A stretch of 18,137 bases of DNA from Devosia equisanguinis. Its GTDB lineage: Bacteria; Pseudomonadota; Alphaproteobacteria; Rhizobiales; Devosiaceae. Positions 1 to 7,926 of this stretch are shown here, in pieces. A program made the translations under genes and the position numbers. Every line of letters starts with the position of its first letter. Positions within the stretch are counted from its first letter, which is position 1. The DNA lies in the NCBI GenBank assembly GCA_945888565.1, contig CAMDAL010000027.1, positions 1-18,137 on the forward strand. The letters are read 5' to 3'. The notes beneath the pieces were generated by a model. That model worked only from the letters and a program-made list of their open reading frames with translations. It was not told the DNA's origin and made no database searches.

Positions 1-2
1 GC

Positions 3-890
3 AACGCCCCGCTCCCGACCTCCGACGACCGCCTCTACGACTGGCAGAGCGCCAAGGACACCGTGCTCGAGGCTTACGGCAAGTTCTCGCCCAAGCTGGT
101 GGAGATCGCCGAGCCGTTCTTCGAGCGGGGCTGGATCGATGCGCCGACGCGGGATGGCAAGTCGCCCGGCGCCTTCGCCCATCCCACCGTGCCCTCGTCG
201 CACCCTTACCTGATGCTGAACTACCTGGGGAAGGCGCGCGACGTGATGACGCTGGCGCACGAACTCGGCCACGGGGTCCACCAGGTGCTGGCCGGCAAGC
301 AGGGCGCGCTGATGGCGCCGACTCCGCTGACGCTGGCTGAGACCGCCTCGGTGTTCGGCGAGATGCTTACCTTCCGCTCGATGCTGGCCAACACCACCGA
401 CCCCAAGCAGCGCTTCGCCATGCTGTCGAGCAAGGTCGAGGACATGCTGAACACCGTGGTCCGGCAGATCGCCTTCTACACCTTCGAGCGCGAGGTCCAC
501 ACCGCCCGCAAGCAGGGCGAGCTGACCACGCCCGACCTCAACCGCATCTGGCTGGAGGTCTCGGCCGAAAGCCTCGGCCCGGCGATCAAGCTGAACGAGG
601 GCTACGAAGTGTTCTGGGCCTACATCCCGCACTTCATCCACTCGCCCTTCTACGTCTACGCCTACGCCTTCGGCGACTGTCTTGTGAACTCGCTCTACGC
701 ACAGTATGAGAGGGCGAATGAGGGCTTTGCGGAGCGGTATTTCGAGCTTTTGCAGGCCGGGGGTAGCAAGCATCACTCCGAGCTTCTGAAGCCTTTCGGG
801 CTCGATGCGCGCGATCCCCAGTTCTGGTCGCTGGGCCTCTCGATGATCGAGCGGCTGATCGGCGAACTGGAAGCCACTTCGCCGAACTGA
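3..890 (+). CDS. pepF: Oligoendopeptidase F, M3 family (3' part)
   Basis: This is the C-terminal part of a cytoplasmic zinc metallopeptidase of the M3 (thimet/PepF) family, which cleaves short oligopeptides. The frame is open from base 3 and its first residues already read as protein (NAPLPTSDDRLYDWQSAKD), so the gene starts before the window. The zinc motif HELGH is encoded at 258-272. A conserved-looking E in LAETASVFGE, about 23 residues further on, fits the third zinc ligand. The region before the stop (YEVFWAYIPHFIHSPFYVYAYAFG) is the conserved end of the M3 catalytic domain. Full-length PepF proteins have about 600 residues, so roughly half is present. From about 690 the third codon positions become less GC-rich, but the family match runs to the stop. 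The next gene begins 15 bases later and may be co-transcribed. Confidence 0.93.
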   Translation, partial: NAPLPTSDDRLYDWQSAKDTVLEAYGKFSPKLVEIAEPFFERGWIDAPTRDGKSPGAFAHPTVPSSHPYLMLNYLGKARDVMTLAHELGHGVHQVLAGKQGALMAPTPLTLAETASVFGEMLTFRSMLANTTDPKQRFAMLSSKVEDMLNTVVRQIAFYTFEREVHTARKQGELTTPDLNRIWLEVSAESLGPAIKLNEGYEVFWAYIPHFIHSPFYVYAYAFGDCLVNSLYAQYERANEGFAERYFELLQAGGSKHHSELLKPFGLDARDPQFWSLGLSMIERLIGELEATSPN

Positions 891-905
891 CCAAAGAGGA
901 CTTTG

Positions 906-1148
906 ATGGCCACCACCCCCGCCCCCGCCGATCACCACGACGATATCCCGGCGATGGACTATCCGCAGCACGAGGCCACCTATCGCGGCTTCATTACGAT
1001 GGTGAAGCTCGGCATCGTCAACATGATCTTCGTCGTGCTGGCGCTCTATGCCTTCATCGAAGGCAGCAATGCCCTTGCCGGTGTCGTGCTGCTGGTGCTG
1101 TCGGTGCTGGTGCCGACCGGCATGCAGATGATGGGCCGCCGCCGCTAG
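906..1148 (+). CDS. aa3-type cytochrome c oxidase subunit IV family protein
   Basis: An 80-residue protein matching the bacterial aa3-type oxidase subunit IV family (PF07835 type), a small non-catalytic membrane subunit. After a soluble His/Asp-rich N-terminus comes the PQHEATYRGF segment typical of the family. Two hydrophobic stretches follow (about residues 33-50 and 56-72), then an Arg-rich end. I chose the ATG at 906 because AGAGGA at 895-900 is well spaced from it. A TTG directly upstream at 903 is also in frame but less likely. In alphaproteobacteria this gene often sits directly before pntAA, as here, rather than with the other oxidase genes. Its role beside transhydrogenase is not known to me. 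Confidence 0.85.
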   Translation: MATTPAPADHHDDIPAMDYPQHEATYRGFITMVKLGIVNMIFVVLALYAFIEGSNALAGVVLLVLSVLVPTGMQMMGRRR

Positions 1149-1162
1149 GCCTGATTCCGCGT

Positions 1163-1179
1163 GCGCCCCGCCGGGGCGC
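1163..1179 (+). other. Intercistronic GC hairpin between the cox4-like gene and pntAA
   Basis: A perfect 7-bp stem, GCGCCCC (1163-1169) with GGGGCGC (1173-1179), closes a three-base loop. GTGCG at 1161-1165 can instead pair with CGCAC at 1184-1188, so two mutually exclusive folds exist. No T-run follows, so it is not a standard terminator. It could set relative expression or mRNA stability between the first gene and the pnt genes. Confidence 0.4.
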
Positions 1180-1210
1180 CTGACGCACAGGGCGACCACC
1201 GGAGAGGTCC

Positions 1211-2629
1211 ATGAAGATTGCAGTGTTGCGGGAACTTGCCGAAGGCGAGACCCGAGTGGCGGCGACGCCCGAAACAGTCGCGAAGTTCAAGGGCCTCGGC
1301 GCCGAAGTGGCGGTCGAGTCGGGGGCAGGGGCGCTGGCCCGCATCCCCGACGCCGACTATGCCGCCGCCGGTGCAGCCGTCGGCAGCGCCGCGGCAACCA
1401 TCAAGGGGGCCGATATCGTCCTCGCCGTCCGTCGCCCGAAGGTGTCGAGCCTCAACGGCGCAAACCCCGGCGCGCTTGTGATCGGCACGATGGACCCCTA
1501 CGGCAGCGAGGGCGAGATCGCCTCGCTCGCCAAGGCCGGCGTCACCGCCATTGCCATGGAGTTCATGCCGCGCATCACCCGCGCGCAGGTGATGGATGTC
1601 CTCTCCTCGCAGGCCAACCTCGCCGGCTACCAGGCCGTCATCGATGCGGCGGGCGCTTTCGAGCGCGCCATGCCGATGATGATGACCGCCGCCGGCACGG
1701 TTCGCCCGGCCAAGGTGTTCGTGATGGGCGCCGGCGTCGCCGGCCTCCAGGCAATCGCCACCGCCCGTCGCCTTGGCGCCGTAGTCACTGCCACCGACGT
1801 GCGCGCCGCGGCAGGCGAGCAGGTCGAATCGCTGGGCGCCAAGTTCATCATGACCGAGGCGCTGAAGGATGCGTCCGGCACCGGCGGCTATGCCCGCGAG
1901 CTGACCGATACCGAGAAGGCGTCGCAGGCCGAGCTCGTCGCCGGCCACATCGCCAAGCAGGACATCGTCATCACCACGGCGCTGATCCCGGGCCGCCCCG
2001 CACCGAAGCTGGTGAGCAAGGCGATGGTCGAATCCATGGCCCCCGGTTCGGTGATCGTCGACCTCGCGGCTGAGCGCGGCGGCAATGTCGAGGTGACCCA
2101 GCCCAACAAGGTCATTACCACCGCCAACGGCGTCACCATCATCGCCCATACGAACATGGCCGGACGTCTCGCGACTTCGGCAAGCCAGCTCTACTCGCGC
2201 AACCTCATTTCCTTCGTCGAAACGCTGATCGACAAGAAGGAAAAAAAGCTTGCCGTGAACTGGGACGACGAGCTGGTGAAGGCGACCGTGCTCACCCGCG
2301 ACGGCAACATCGTCCACCCCAACATCAAGCTCGATGCAGCGACCGCCGCCCCGGCGCCGGCCGCCAAGCCCGCCGGTCCGCCGGCCAAGACCGCGCCCGT
2401 CACCAAGACCGCGCCCGTGGCCCCCAAGGTCGAGACGCCGGCCGCCGTGGTCCCTGCCGAGCCTGTCAAGAAGGCCCCTGCGAAGAAGGCTGTGGCTGAC
2501 GAGACCGCACCTGTCGTCGCCAAGGCTCCCGCCAAACGCGCCGCCAAGCCGGCTGCATCCGCCGAGGCCAAGCCGGCAGCCAGGAAGCCTGCTGCAAAGA
2601 AGCCCGCTGCTCCCAAGGGGACGCCGTAA
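1211..2629 (+). CDS. pntAA: NAD(P) transhydrogenase subunit alpha-1 (PntAA) with long Ala/Pro/Lys tail
   Basis: Soluble NAD(H)-binding domain I of the proton-translocating Re/Si-specific transhydrogenase, which uses the proton gradient to move hydride from NADH to NADP+. The protein has 472 residues. It opens with MKIAVLRELAEGETRVAATP, has PRITRAQVMDVLSSQANLAGY at about 120-140 and the nucleotide-binding GAGVAGLQA at 173-181. The GGAGAGG at 1201-1207 supports the ATG. The family part ends near residue 375. The last ~97 residues are low-complexity Ala, Pro, Lys and Val (repeats such as KKAPAKKA and KPAAKKPAAPK), a histone-H1-like extension that split-type PntAA proteins (usually about 375-390 residues) normally lack or have only in short form. 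The tail stays in frame and ends exactly where pntAB begins, so it is not an obvious frameshift product. Confidence 0.96.
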   Translation: MKIAVLRELAEGETRVAATPETVAKFKGLGAEVAVESGAGALARIPDADYAAAGAAVGSAAATIKGADIVLAVRRPKVSSLNGANPGALVIGTMDPYGSEGEIASLAKAGVTAIAMEFMPRITRAQVMDVLSSQANLAGYQAVIDAAGAFERAMPMMMTAAGTVRPAKVFVMGAGVAGLQAIATARRLGAVVTATDVRAAAGEQVESLGAKFIMTEALKDASGTGGYARELTDTEKASQAELVAGHIAKQDIVITTALIPGRPAPKLVSKAMVESMAPGSVIVDLAAERGGNVEVTQPNKVITTANGVTIIAHTNMAGRLATSASQLYSRNLISFVETLIDKKEKKLAVNWDDELVKATVLTRDGNIVHPNIKLDAATAAPAPAAKPAGPPAKTAPVTKTAPVAPKVETPAAVVPAEPVKKAPAKKAVADETAPVVAKAPAKRAAKPAASAEAKPAARKPAAKKPAAPKGTP

Positions 2630-2947
2630 ATGGATTTCGTCTCGCACCTTTCCGTCTTCGTGCTCGCCATCGCCGTCGGCTACTACGTGGTCTGGAGCGT
2701 TACCCCGGCGCTGCATACGCCGCTGATGGCCGTCACCAACGCCATCTCGTCGGTCATCGTCGTCGCGGCGCTGCTCGCCGTCGGCGTGCCGCTGGTGCAG
2801 GACGCCAACTGGGTGAGCAAGCTGTTCGGCTTCCTCGCGCTGGTTCTGGCGTCGGTGAACATCTTCGGCGGCTTCCTTGTCACCCAGCGCATGCTGGCGA
2901 TGTACAAGAAGAAGGACCCCGCGCCCAAAAAGGCCGGTGGGCACTGA
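2630..2947 (+). CDS. pntAB: NAD(P) transhydrogenase subunit alpha-2 (PntAB), membrane part
   Basis: A 105-residue inner-membrane subunit that forms part of the proton channel (domain II) with PntB. The family signature HTPLMAVTNAISSVIVV is at about residues 29-45, and there are three to four hydrophobic segments. The end is short and Lys/Pro-rich (KKKDPAPKKAGGH), echoing the PntAA tail in miniature. The ATG follows the pntAA stop with no spacer (TAA at 2627-2629, ATG at 2630), which points to translational coupling. The stop overlaps the next start by one base. Confidence 0.95.
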   Translation: MDFVSHLSVFVLAIAVGYYVVWSVTPALHTPLMAVTNAISSVIVVAALLAVGVPLVQDANWVSKLFGFLALVLASVNIFGGFLVTQRMLAMYKKKDPAPKKAGGH

Positions 2948-3516
2948 TGGCCATGCTCCAGCGTATCGCAGCGGCCCTGCTGCTCGTCGTCGGGCTCGCC
3001 GGCGGTGCCCTCGCGCAGTCGATCACGGCCCCCAACGGGGTCGACGCCGGGCATTATTTCGCCCTCGTGGCGCGGGTCGACAGCTTCGATGCCGCCATGA
3101 AGTCGAGCGACATGGCCACCGTCATGAGCGTCATCCCGCCCAAGGTGCTCGACCAGATCGCGACGAAGTACAACGTCACGACCGCGCAGCTGGTCGAAGC
3201 CGCGCAGCAGCAGATCGACGCCGCCATGGCCGACATCAAGCTGGTGTCTTTCGGCATGGATCTTGAGAACAGCGATTTCTACACTCTGCCCGACGGTACG
3301 CGTTATGCCCTAATCCCGACCGAAACGGTGATGGACCTGGGTGGCGGGGTCGGCAAGATGCGCGCCAGTTCCACCACGCTTGGCGTCCTCGACGGCCCCG
3401 AATGGTACCTGGTGCGCGTCGAGGACCCGGAGCAGGTGGCGATCTTCAAGGAAGTCTACCCCGCCTTTGCCGATGTGACTTTCCCGGCCGGCAAGATGGA
3501 GCCCGTAACAGAATGA
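2947..3516 (+). CDS. Unrecognised secreted protein inside the transhydrogenase operon
   Basis: A 189-residue protein whose family I do not recognise. The N-terminus is a clear Sec signal peptide: a basic start, a hydrophobic core AALLLVVGLAGG, and a probable cut after ALA at about residue 23. The mature protein would be about 166 residues, without Cys pairs or further membrane segments. It reads as an alpha part (HYFALVARVDSFDAAM through VEAAQQQIDAAMADIK) followed by a beta-rich part with RYALIPTETVMDLGGGVGK and GVLDGPEWYLVRVEDPEQV, a layout like a small alpha+beta fold. It is tightly built into the pnt operon: its ATG shares a base with the pntAB stop (TGATG at 2945-2949), and its stop overlaps the pntB start (ATGA at 3513-3516). 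That placement suggests a periplasmic partner or assembly factor for transhydrogenase, which is only an inference. Confidence 0.85.
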   Translation: MAMLQRIAAALLLVVGLAGGALAQSITAPNGVDAGHYFALVARVDSFDAAMKSSDMATVMSVIPPKVLDQIATKYNVTTAQLVEAAQQQIDAAMADIKLVSFGMDLENSDFYTLPDGTRYALIPTETVMDLGGGVGKMRASSTTLGVLDGPEWYLVRVEDPEQVAIFKEVYPAFADVTFPAGKMEPVTE

Positions 3517-4919
3517 TCGACGCCAGCTTTGCCGCGGTTCTCTATCTCGTCTCCGGCGTCCTCTTCATCCTGGCGCTGCGCGGGCTGTCGAGCCCGGCCT
3601 CGGCCCGCCAGGGCAACACTTTCGGCATGGTGGGCATGGGCATCGCCATCGTCACCACGCTGCTGGTGGCGGGTGTGTCCGACCTCCTCAGCTGGGTGCT
3701 GATCATCGGTGGCCTTGCCATCGGCGGCGGCATCGGGGCGGTGCTCGCCCGCCGGGTGAAGATGACCGACATGCCCCAGCTCGTCGCGGCCTTCCACTCG
3801 CTGGTCGGTCTCGCTGCCGTGTTCGCTGCCGCAGCCGCGCTCTATGCGCCCGAGGCCTTCGGCATCGGCACGCCGGGCCATATCCATGCCCAGGCGCTCA
3901 TCGAAATGAGCCTCGGCGTCGCCATCGGCGCCTTCACCTTCACCGGCTCGGTCATCGCCTTCGCCAAGCTCAATGGCAACATGAGCGGCAAGCCGATCCT
4001 GCTGCCGTCGCGCCACCTGATCCATATCGGGCTCGGCGTGCTGCTGCTGGTGCTGATCTACCTGTTCGCCACCTCGGCCGATCCGATCTGGTTCTGGCTC
4101 ATCACCATCGTCGCGCTGGTGCTCGGCGGGTTGATGATCATCCCGATCGGCGGCGCCGACATGCCGTTGGTTGTCTCGATGCTCAACTCCTACTCGGGCT
4201 GGGCGGCGGCGGGCATCGGCTTCACGCTGGGCAACTCTGCGCTGATCATCACCGGTGCGCTGGTCGGCTCGTCGGGCGCCATCCTCAGCTACATCATGTG
4301 CAAGGCGATGAACCGCAGCTTCATCTCCGTCATCCTCGGCGGTTTTGGCGGCGATGCCGCTGCGGCGGCCGCGGGCGAGGAAGAGACCCGGCCGGTCAAG
4401 CAGGGCTCGGCCGACGACGCCGGGTTCATGATGAAGAACGCCAGCAAGGTCATAATCATCCCCGGCTACGGCATGGCTGTGGCGCAGGCACAGCATGCGC
4501 TGCGCGAAATGGCCGATCAGCTCAAGGCCGCCGGTGTGGAGGTGAAGTACGCCATCCACCCGGTGGCCGGCCGCATGCCCGGCCACATGAACGTGCTGCT
4601 CGCCGAGGCCAACGTGCCCTACGACGAAGTTTTCGAGCTCGAGGACATCAACTCCGAGTTCAAGAGCGCCGACGTCGCCTTCGTCATCGGCGCAAACGAC
4701 GTCACCAACCCGGCCGCCAAGACCGACAAGACCTCGCCGATCTACGGCATGCCGGTCCTCAACGTCGAGGACGCCGGCACCGTGCTGTTCATCAAGCGCG
4801 GCATGGCGGCAGGCTACGCCGGCGTGCAGAACGAGCTGTTCTTCCGCGACAACACCATGATGCTGTTCGGCGACGCTAAGAAGGTCACCGAAGACATCGT
4901 CAAGTCGCTGGGCCACTGA
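3513..4919 (+). CDS. pntB: NAD(P) transhydrogenase subunit beta (PntB)
   Basis: A 468-residue subunit combining the membrane channel domain (multiple helices over about the first 260 residues) with the cytoplasmic NADP(H)-binding domain III. Visible motifs are GYGMAVAQAQHALREMAD near residue 318, HPVAGRMPGHMNVLLAEAN, and GANDVTNPAA, all typical of domain III. The reading frame is open further upstream (to a GTG at 3402), but homology starts at MIDASFAAVLYLVSG. The ATG at 3513 overlaps the preceding stop as ATGA, so I use it as the start. It completes a four-gene coupled block, and a hairpin terminator follows 11 bases after the stop. Confidence 0.97.
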   Translation: MIDASFAAVLYLVSGVLFILALRGLSSPASARQGNTFGMVGMGIAIVTTLLVAGVSDLLSWVLIIGGLAIGGGIGAVLARRVKMTDMPQLVAAFHSLVGLAAVFAAAAALYAPEAFGIGTPGHIHAQALIEMSLGVAIGAFTFTGSVIAFAKLNGNMSGKPILLPSRHLIHIGLGVLLLVLIYLFATSADPIWFWLITIVALVLGGLMIIPIGGADMPLVVSMLNSYSGWAAAGIGFTLGNSALIITGALVGSSGAILSYIMCKAMNRSFISVILGGFGGDAAAAAAGEEETRPVKQGSADDAGFMMKNASKVIIIPGYGMAVAQAQHALREMADQLKAAGVEVKYAIHPVAGRMPGHMNVLLAEANVPYDEVFELEDINSEFKSADVAFVIGANDVTNPAAKTDKTSPIYGMPVLNVEDAGTVLFIKRGMAAGYAGVQNELFFRDNTMMLFGDAKKVTEDIVKSLGH

Positions 4920-4930
4920 CACCGGTCGAA

Positions 4931-4965
4931 GGCAGCGCGCCATCGCCGGGCGCGCTGCCTTTCTC
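4931..4965 (+). terminator. Rho-independent terminator after pntB
   Basis: GGCAGCGCGCC (4931-4941) pairs with GGCGCGCTGCC (4949-4959) around a seven-base loop, and TTTCTC follows at 4960-4965. The strong GC stem, short T-rich tail and position just after the pntB stop mark the end of the pnt operon. Confidence 0.8.
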
Positions 4966-5021
4966 CCGCCGTTCCGCGCACCTATATCCTGTCCGGGTCG
5001 AGCCTGAGGGAGAAGCGGCGG

Positions 5022-6242
5022 ATGCGGGGGGTGTGGCGCGAGTTCGTCGAGCTGTGGCGGGTGCTCGTGCTTGGCGCCTTCATCGCCGGCCTGCTGCTCT
5101 CACCCAACGTCGCTGCGGCCGTGAAGATGGCGGACCTCGCGACCCAGGGTGCCTTTGCCGAGATCCAGCTGCAGCAGGTCCCACCCGAGCGCTACGCCAC
5201 GGAGATCGCTGCCGCCCTCGATGCCGGAGACGCCACGCTGGCCCGCTCGCTCGACGCGCTGGCGGCATCCCGTGCCATCGCCGTTCCACTTGAGCTGACC
5301 GAAAGAATCGCGACCCTGCCGGCCGTCGATATCGGCGCGACGCTCGGTGCCGGCTGGAACTGCGTGGTCAATGGCGATTTCGACAGCGAGGCCGGCTTCG
5401 CCTGCGTCGTCGCTACCGATCTCACCGGCATCGGCGACGTGCGCGACCTCGTGGGGGAGGGCGGCAAGTTCATCGCCGGTCAGCCCGTCGACTACTTCAC
5501 GCTCGGCATCGCCAGCGTCGGCCTGGGGCTCACTGCCGCCACGCTCTCGAGCCTCGGCGCTGCGGCACCGCTGCGGCTTGGCGCCAGCTTCATCAAGGCC
5601 ACCCACCGGGTCGGCAAGCTACCCCCTCGGCTAACGGCCCAGATTGCAACGGCGCTGCAGCGCGGCATCAACCGGCCGGCGCTCGACGAAGCGATCACCC
5701 TTGCCACCTCGATGCGCCTCGGTGATCTCGGCCGGCCGCTGTCGCGGCTGTTCAATCCGCGGAGTGTCCGCCTCGTCTCCAATCTCGCGGAGGATTTCGG
5801 CACCATCGGCAAGGCCGGCGGCGTGCGCGCCATGAAGCTCAGCGTCGAGACGGCCGATACCGCCGGCGACGTGCGCCGTCTGGCGCGAGTCGCCAACACC
5901 TATGGCGATGGCTACGTCGGGGTGATCAAGCTGGTCGGTCGCGGAGCCCTCCGCCTCGGCCAACTGCTCTTCACCATCGTCGGCTGGCTTGTCGGGGCGC
6001 TGCTCTGGATGTGGAGCATGCTCACCTTCATCCTCAACGCCATCACCGGCACCGATCGCTTCTTTCGTCGCCGGGCCCGCAAGCGGCTCGAAGCCCGCCG
6101 GGCTCGCAATGCAAATGTTCATTTACAAGACAGACATGCTTCAGACGACCATCCGTCCAGCACCAGGTCGGGTCGGAAGATCGGCGCGCGGGCAAGGTTG
6201 GAGCCGCCCCCTCTGGTCGGTTACCCCGATGTGCCTGCTTGA
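5022..6242 (+). CDS. Unrecognised membrane protein (406 aa)
   Basis: I cannot name a family. The N-terminus has a hydrophobic stretch (about residues 11-33, LVLGAFIAGLLLSPNVAAA) that is a signal peptide or anchor. A central Gly/Ala-rich hydrophobic segment lies near residues 155-190. A strong C-terminal membrane segment at about 310-342 (LLFTIVGWLVGALLWMW) is followed by a very basic RRRARKRLEARRARN. Two Cys flank a conserved-looking stretch ending in DLTGIGDVRDLVGEGG. That phrase recalls the IGD-type segments of pre-toxin regions in secreted toxins, but only weakly. The last ~40 codons (from about 6111) are less GC3-rich and look unlike the rest, so the natural end may have been near 6110. 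GAGGGAGAAG before 5022 supports the ATG. There is no clear operon partner. Confidence 0.72.
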   Translation: MRGVWREFVELWRVLVLGAFIAGLLLSPNVAAAVKMADLATQGAFAEIQLQQVPPERYATEIAAALDAGDATLARSLDALAASRAIAVPLELTERIATLPAVDIGATLGAGWNCVVNGDFDSEAGFACVVATDLTGIGDVRDLVGEGGKFIAGQPVDYFTLGIASVGLGLTAATLSSLGAAAPLRLGASFIKATHRVGKLPPRLTAQIATALQRGINRPALDEAITLATSMRLGDLGRPLSRLFNPRSVRLVSNLAEDFGTIGKAGGVRAMKLSVETADTAGDVRRLARVANTYGDGYVGVIKLVGRGALRLGQLLFTIVGWLVGALLWMWSMLTFILNAITGTDRFFRRRARKRLEARRARNANVHLQDRHASDDHPSSTRSGRKIGARARLEPPPLVGYPDVPA

Positions 6243-6292
6243 GATTCCGAGGCGCAGCCGCCAACTAGGGCAAGTACCTGAAAGGAACCGTA

Positions 6293-6952
6293 ATGCCTCG
6301 TACCATAAAGGTCGACCTGTTCACCGATACCGTCTGCCCCTGGTGCCTTGTTGGTTCCGAGCGCCTTGACCAGGCAATTGCGGCGCTGCCGTCCGACGTC
6401 ACGGTCGAGGTCGAGAACCACCCGTTCTACCTCAACCCCAACACACCAGACGAAGGCGTCGTCGTCGCCGACATGCTGCGCGAGAAATACGGCCGCGACC
6501 CCAAGCAGATGTGGGAACGCGTCGAGAGCGAGGCGAAGGCCTCCGGCATCGACCTCGATCTCAGCCAGCAGCCGCGGTCCTTCCCGACCCGCAAGGGCCA
6601 CACGCTGGTCCGTCTTGCCAAAGGCAAGGGCACCCAGCACGCGCTGACCAATGCCATCGCCTGGGCCTATTTCATGGAGCACCAGCTGATCAACGATGAC
6701 GAGGTGCTGGCCGATATCGCGGTTGATCACGGCTTCACCCGCGAGGAGGCGCTTGCCGCCGTACGCGATCCTCAGGAGCTTGCCATCACCCACCAGCTGG
6801 CGGTTTCTGTCGCTCAGCAGGGAATTCAGGGCGTGCCGTTCTTCATCTTCGACAACAAGTTCGCCGTCTCCGGCTGCCAGCCGCAGGAGGTGTTCGGCCG
6901 CGCCTTCGAGTACGCACTCGATCCGGAAAAGCTGAAGGCCGCCCAAGGCTGA
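6293..6952 (+). CDS. DsbA-family oxidoreductase, FrnE-like
   Basis: A 219-residue thioredoxin-fold protein of the FrnE/DsbA type (PF01323). The active-site motif CPWC is at residues 15-18, just after the first strand. The helical insert occupies the middle, and the cis-proline loop GVPFF is at about 180-184 (Pro182), followed by FDNKFAVSGCQPQEV. No signal peptide is present, so it should be cytoplasmic, where FrnE-like proteins act as disulfide oxidoreductases or isomerases, sometimes in stress responses. AAAGGA at 6281-6286 sits six bases before the ATG. The hydrolase gene starts 51 bases downstream on the same strand and could be co-transcribed. Confidence 0.93.
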   Translation: MPRTIKVDLFTDTVCPWCLVGSERLDQAIAALPSDVTVEVENHPFYLNPNTPDEGVVVADMLREKYGRDPKQMWERVESEAKASGIDLDLSQQPRSFPTRKGHTLVRLAKGKGTQHALTNAIAWAYFMEHQLINDDEVLADIAVDHGFTREEALAAVRDPQELAITHQLAVSVAQQGIQGVPFFIFDNKFAVSGCQPQEVFGRAFEYALDPEKLKAAQG

Positions 6953-7003
6953 GGCCTTGCCGCCGCCACGCTTGAGGCGCAGGCTGGGGTCGGAGTAAAT
7001 GAC

Positions 7004-7819
7004 ATGAAGCGGCTCAGACGCCTCGCCATCGGCGTGGTGGTGTTCGTCGTGGTTGCCTATGCGGGCGTGCTTGCCGGCATGCTGGTGCTGCAGCGCGACC
7101 TGCAGTACGACCGCAGCGGGCGGCTGTTCGCGCTCAGCGAAACCACCCTCACCGGGGCCGGACAGGTCGCGATACCGGTCGGGCAGGGCGAGCAGGTCAT
7201 CGGCTGGTACCAGGCGCCCGAAGCCGGCAAGCCGGCCATCCTCTACTTCCGCGGCAACTCAAGGAGCTTCTCCCGCGAACATGAGCGCTATGAAACGTTC
7301 GTAGCCGCCGGCTACGGCTTCCTCGCCTTCGACTATCGCGGCTTTCCCGGTTCGCCGGGAGAACTGACGCAGGAGCATGTGCTCGAGGACGGTCTCGCCG
7401 CGTTCGACTGGCTGCAGGCCATGGGAAGTCCGATCGTGCTCTGGGGCCGCTCGCTCGGCTCGGGTCCGGCAACCTACGTGGCGAGTCAGCGCGAGGCCGA
7501 TGCGCTGCTGCTTGAAACACCATTCCTGTCGGCCGTCTCGGTCGCCGCCGAGCGTTATCCCTCCCTGCCGGTCAGCCTGCTGATGGCCGACCAGTATCCG
7601 GTCGAGCAGTGGATCAGGGATGTCACCGAACCGGTCTATGTGGCCCATGGCACGGCGGACAGCGTCGTCCCGGTGCACCATGGCCGCGGCGTCCTCGCCC
7701 TCGCGCCAAATCCAGACGGCATCTTGATTGTCGAAGGCGCCGAGCACGACGGGCTTTGGGCTACCGGAGTGTGGGACGAAGCTCAGGCCTTCTTTGGGCG
7801 TGCCACGAGCAGCCTGTAG
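7004..7819 (+). CDS. Membrane-anchored alpha/beta hydrolase (BEM46/ABHD13-like)
   Basis: A 271-residue serine hydrolase with an N-terminal membrane anchor (about residues 8-30, IGVVVFVVVAYAGVLAGML), so the catalytic domain probably faces the periplasm. The likely triad is visible: nucleophile Ser150 in GRSLGSG, Asp219 in HGTADSVVP, and His248 in GAEHDGLW. The oxyanion region reads YFRGN (81-85) where this family more often has FHGN. DYRGFPGSPGE at 110-120 is also typical. The substrate is unknown. Bacterial relatives are described only as hydrolases or lipases. The 30 bases before the ATG contain GGAGTAAATGAC, a weak ribosome-binding site. A convergent hairpin lies downstream at 7927-7952. 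Confidence 0.9.
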   Translation: MKRLRRLAIGVVVFVVVAYAGVLAGMLVLQRDLQYDRSGRLFALSETTLTGAGQVAIPVGQGEQVIGWYQAPEAGKPAILYFRGNSRSFSREHERYETFVAAGYGFLAFDYRGFPGSPGELTQEHVLEDGLAAFDWLQAMGSPIVLWGRSLGSGPATYVASQREADALLLETPFLSAVSVAAERYPSLPVSLLMADQYPVEQWIRDVTEPVYVAHGTADSVVPVHHGRGVLALAPNPDGILIVEGAEHDGLWATGVWDEAQAFFGRATSSL

Positions 7820-7926
7820 CGAGATATCCCCGCGCTTGCCGGCTCCGCTATCCTGACAGCAGGGTCCAGCAACGGAGACAAAAGAGTGCGAACAGGCGCT
7901 TTTCGACGTAAGTCATTGAAAACACA

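Noticed and set aside
1145..2944. A 599-codon open frame on the minus strand
   Set aside because: It is antisense to pntAA/pntAB. Its His/Arg/Gly-rich product is typical of mirror frames in GC-rich genes, while the plus strand encodes clear conserved proteins.
3456..4943. A 495-codon open frame on the minus strand
   Set aside because: It is a shadow of pntB with a low-complexity His/Asp/Arg product and no recognisable domain.
4983..4988. TATATC as a -10 element for the 406-residue membrane protein gene
   Set aside because: No acceptable -35 lies 16-18 bases upstream. The region there is the tail of the pntB terminator.
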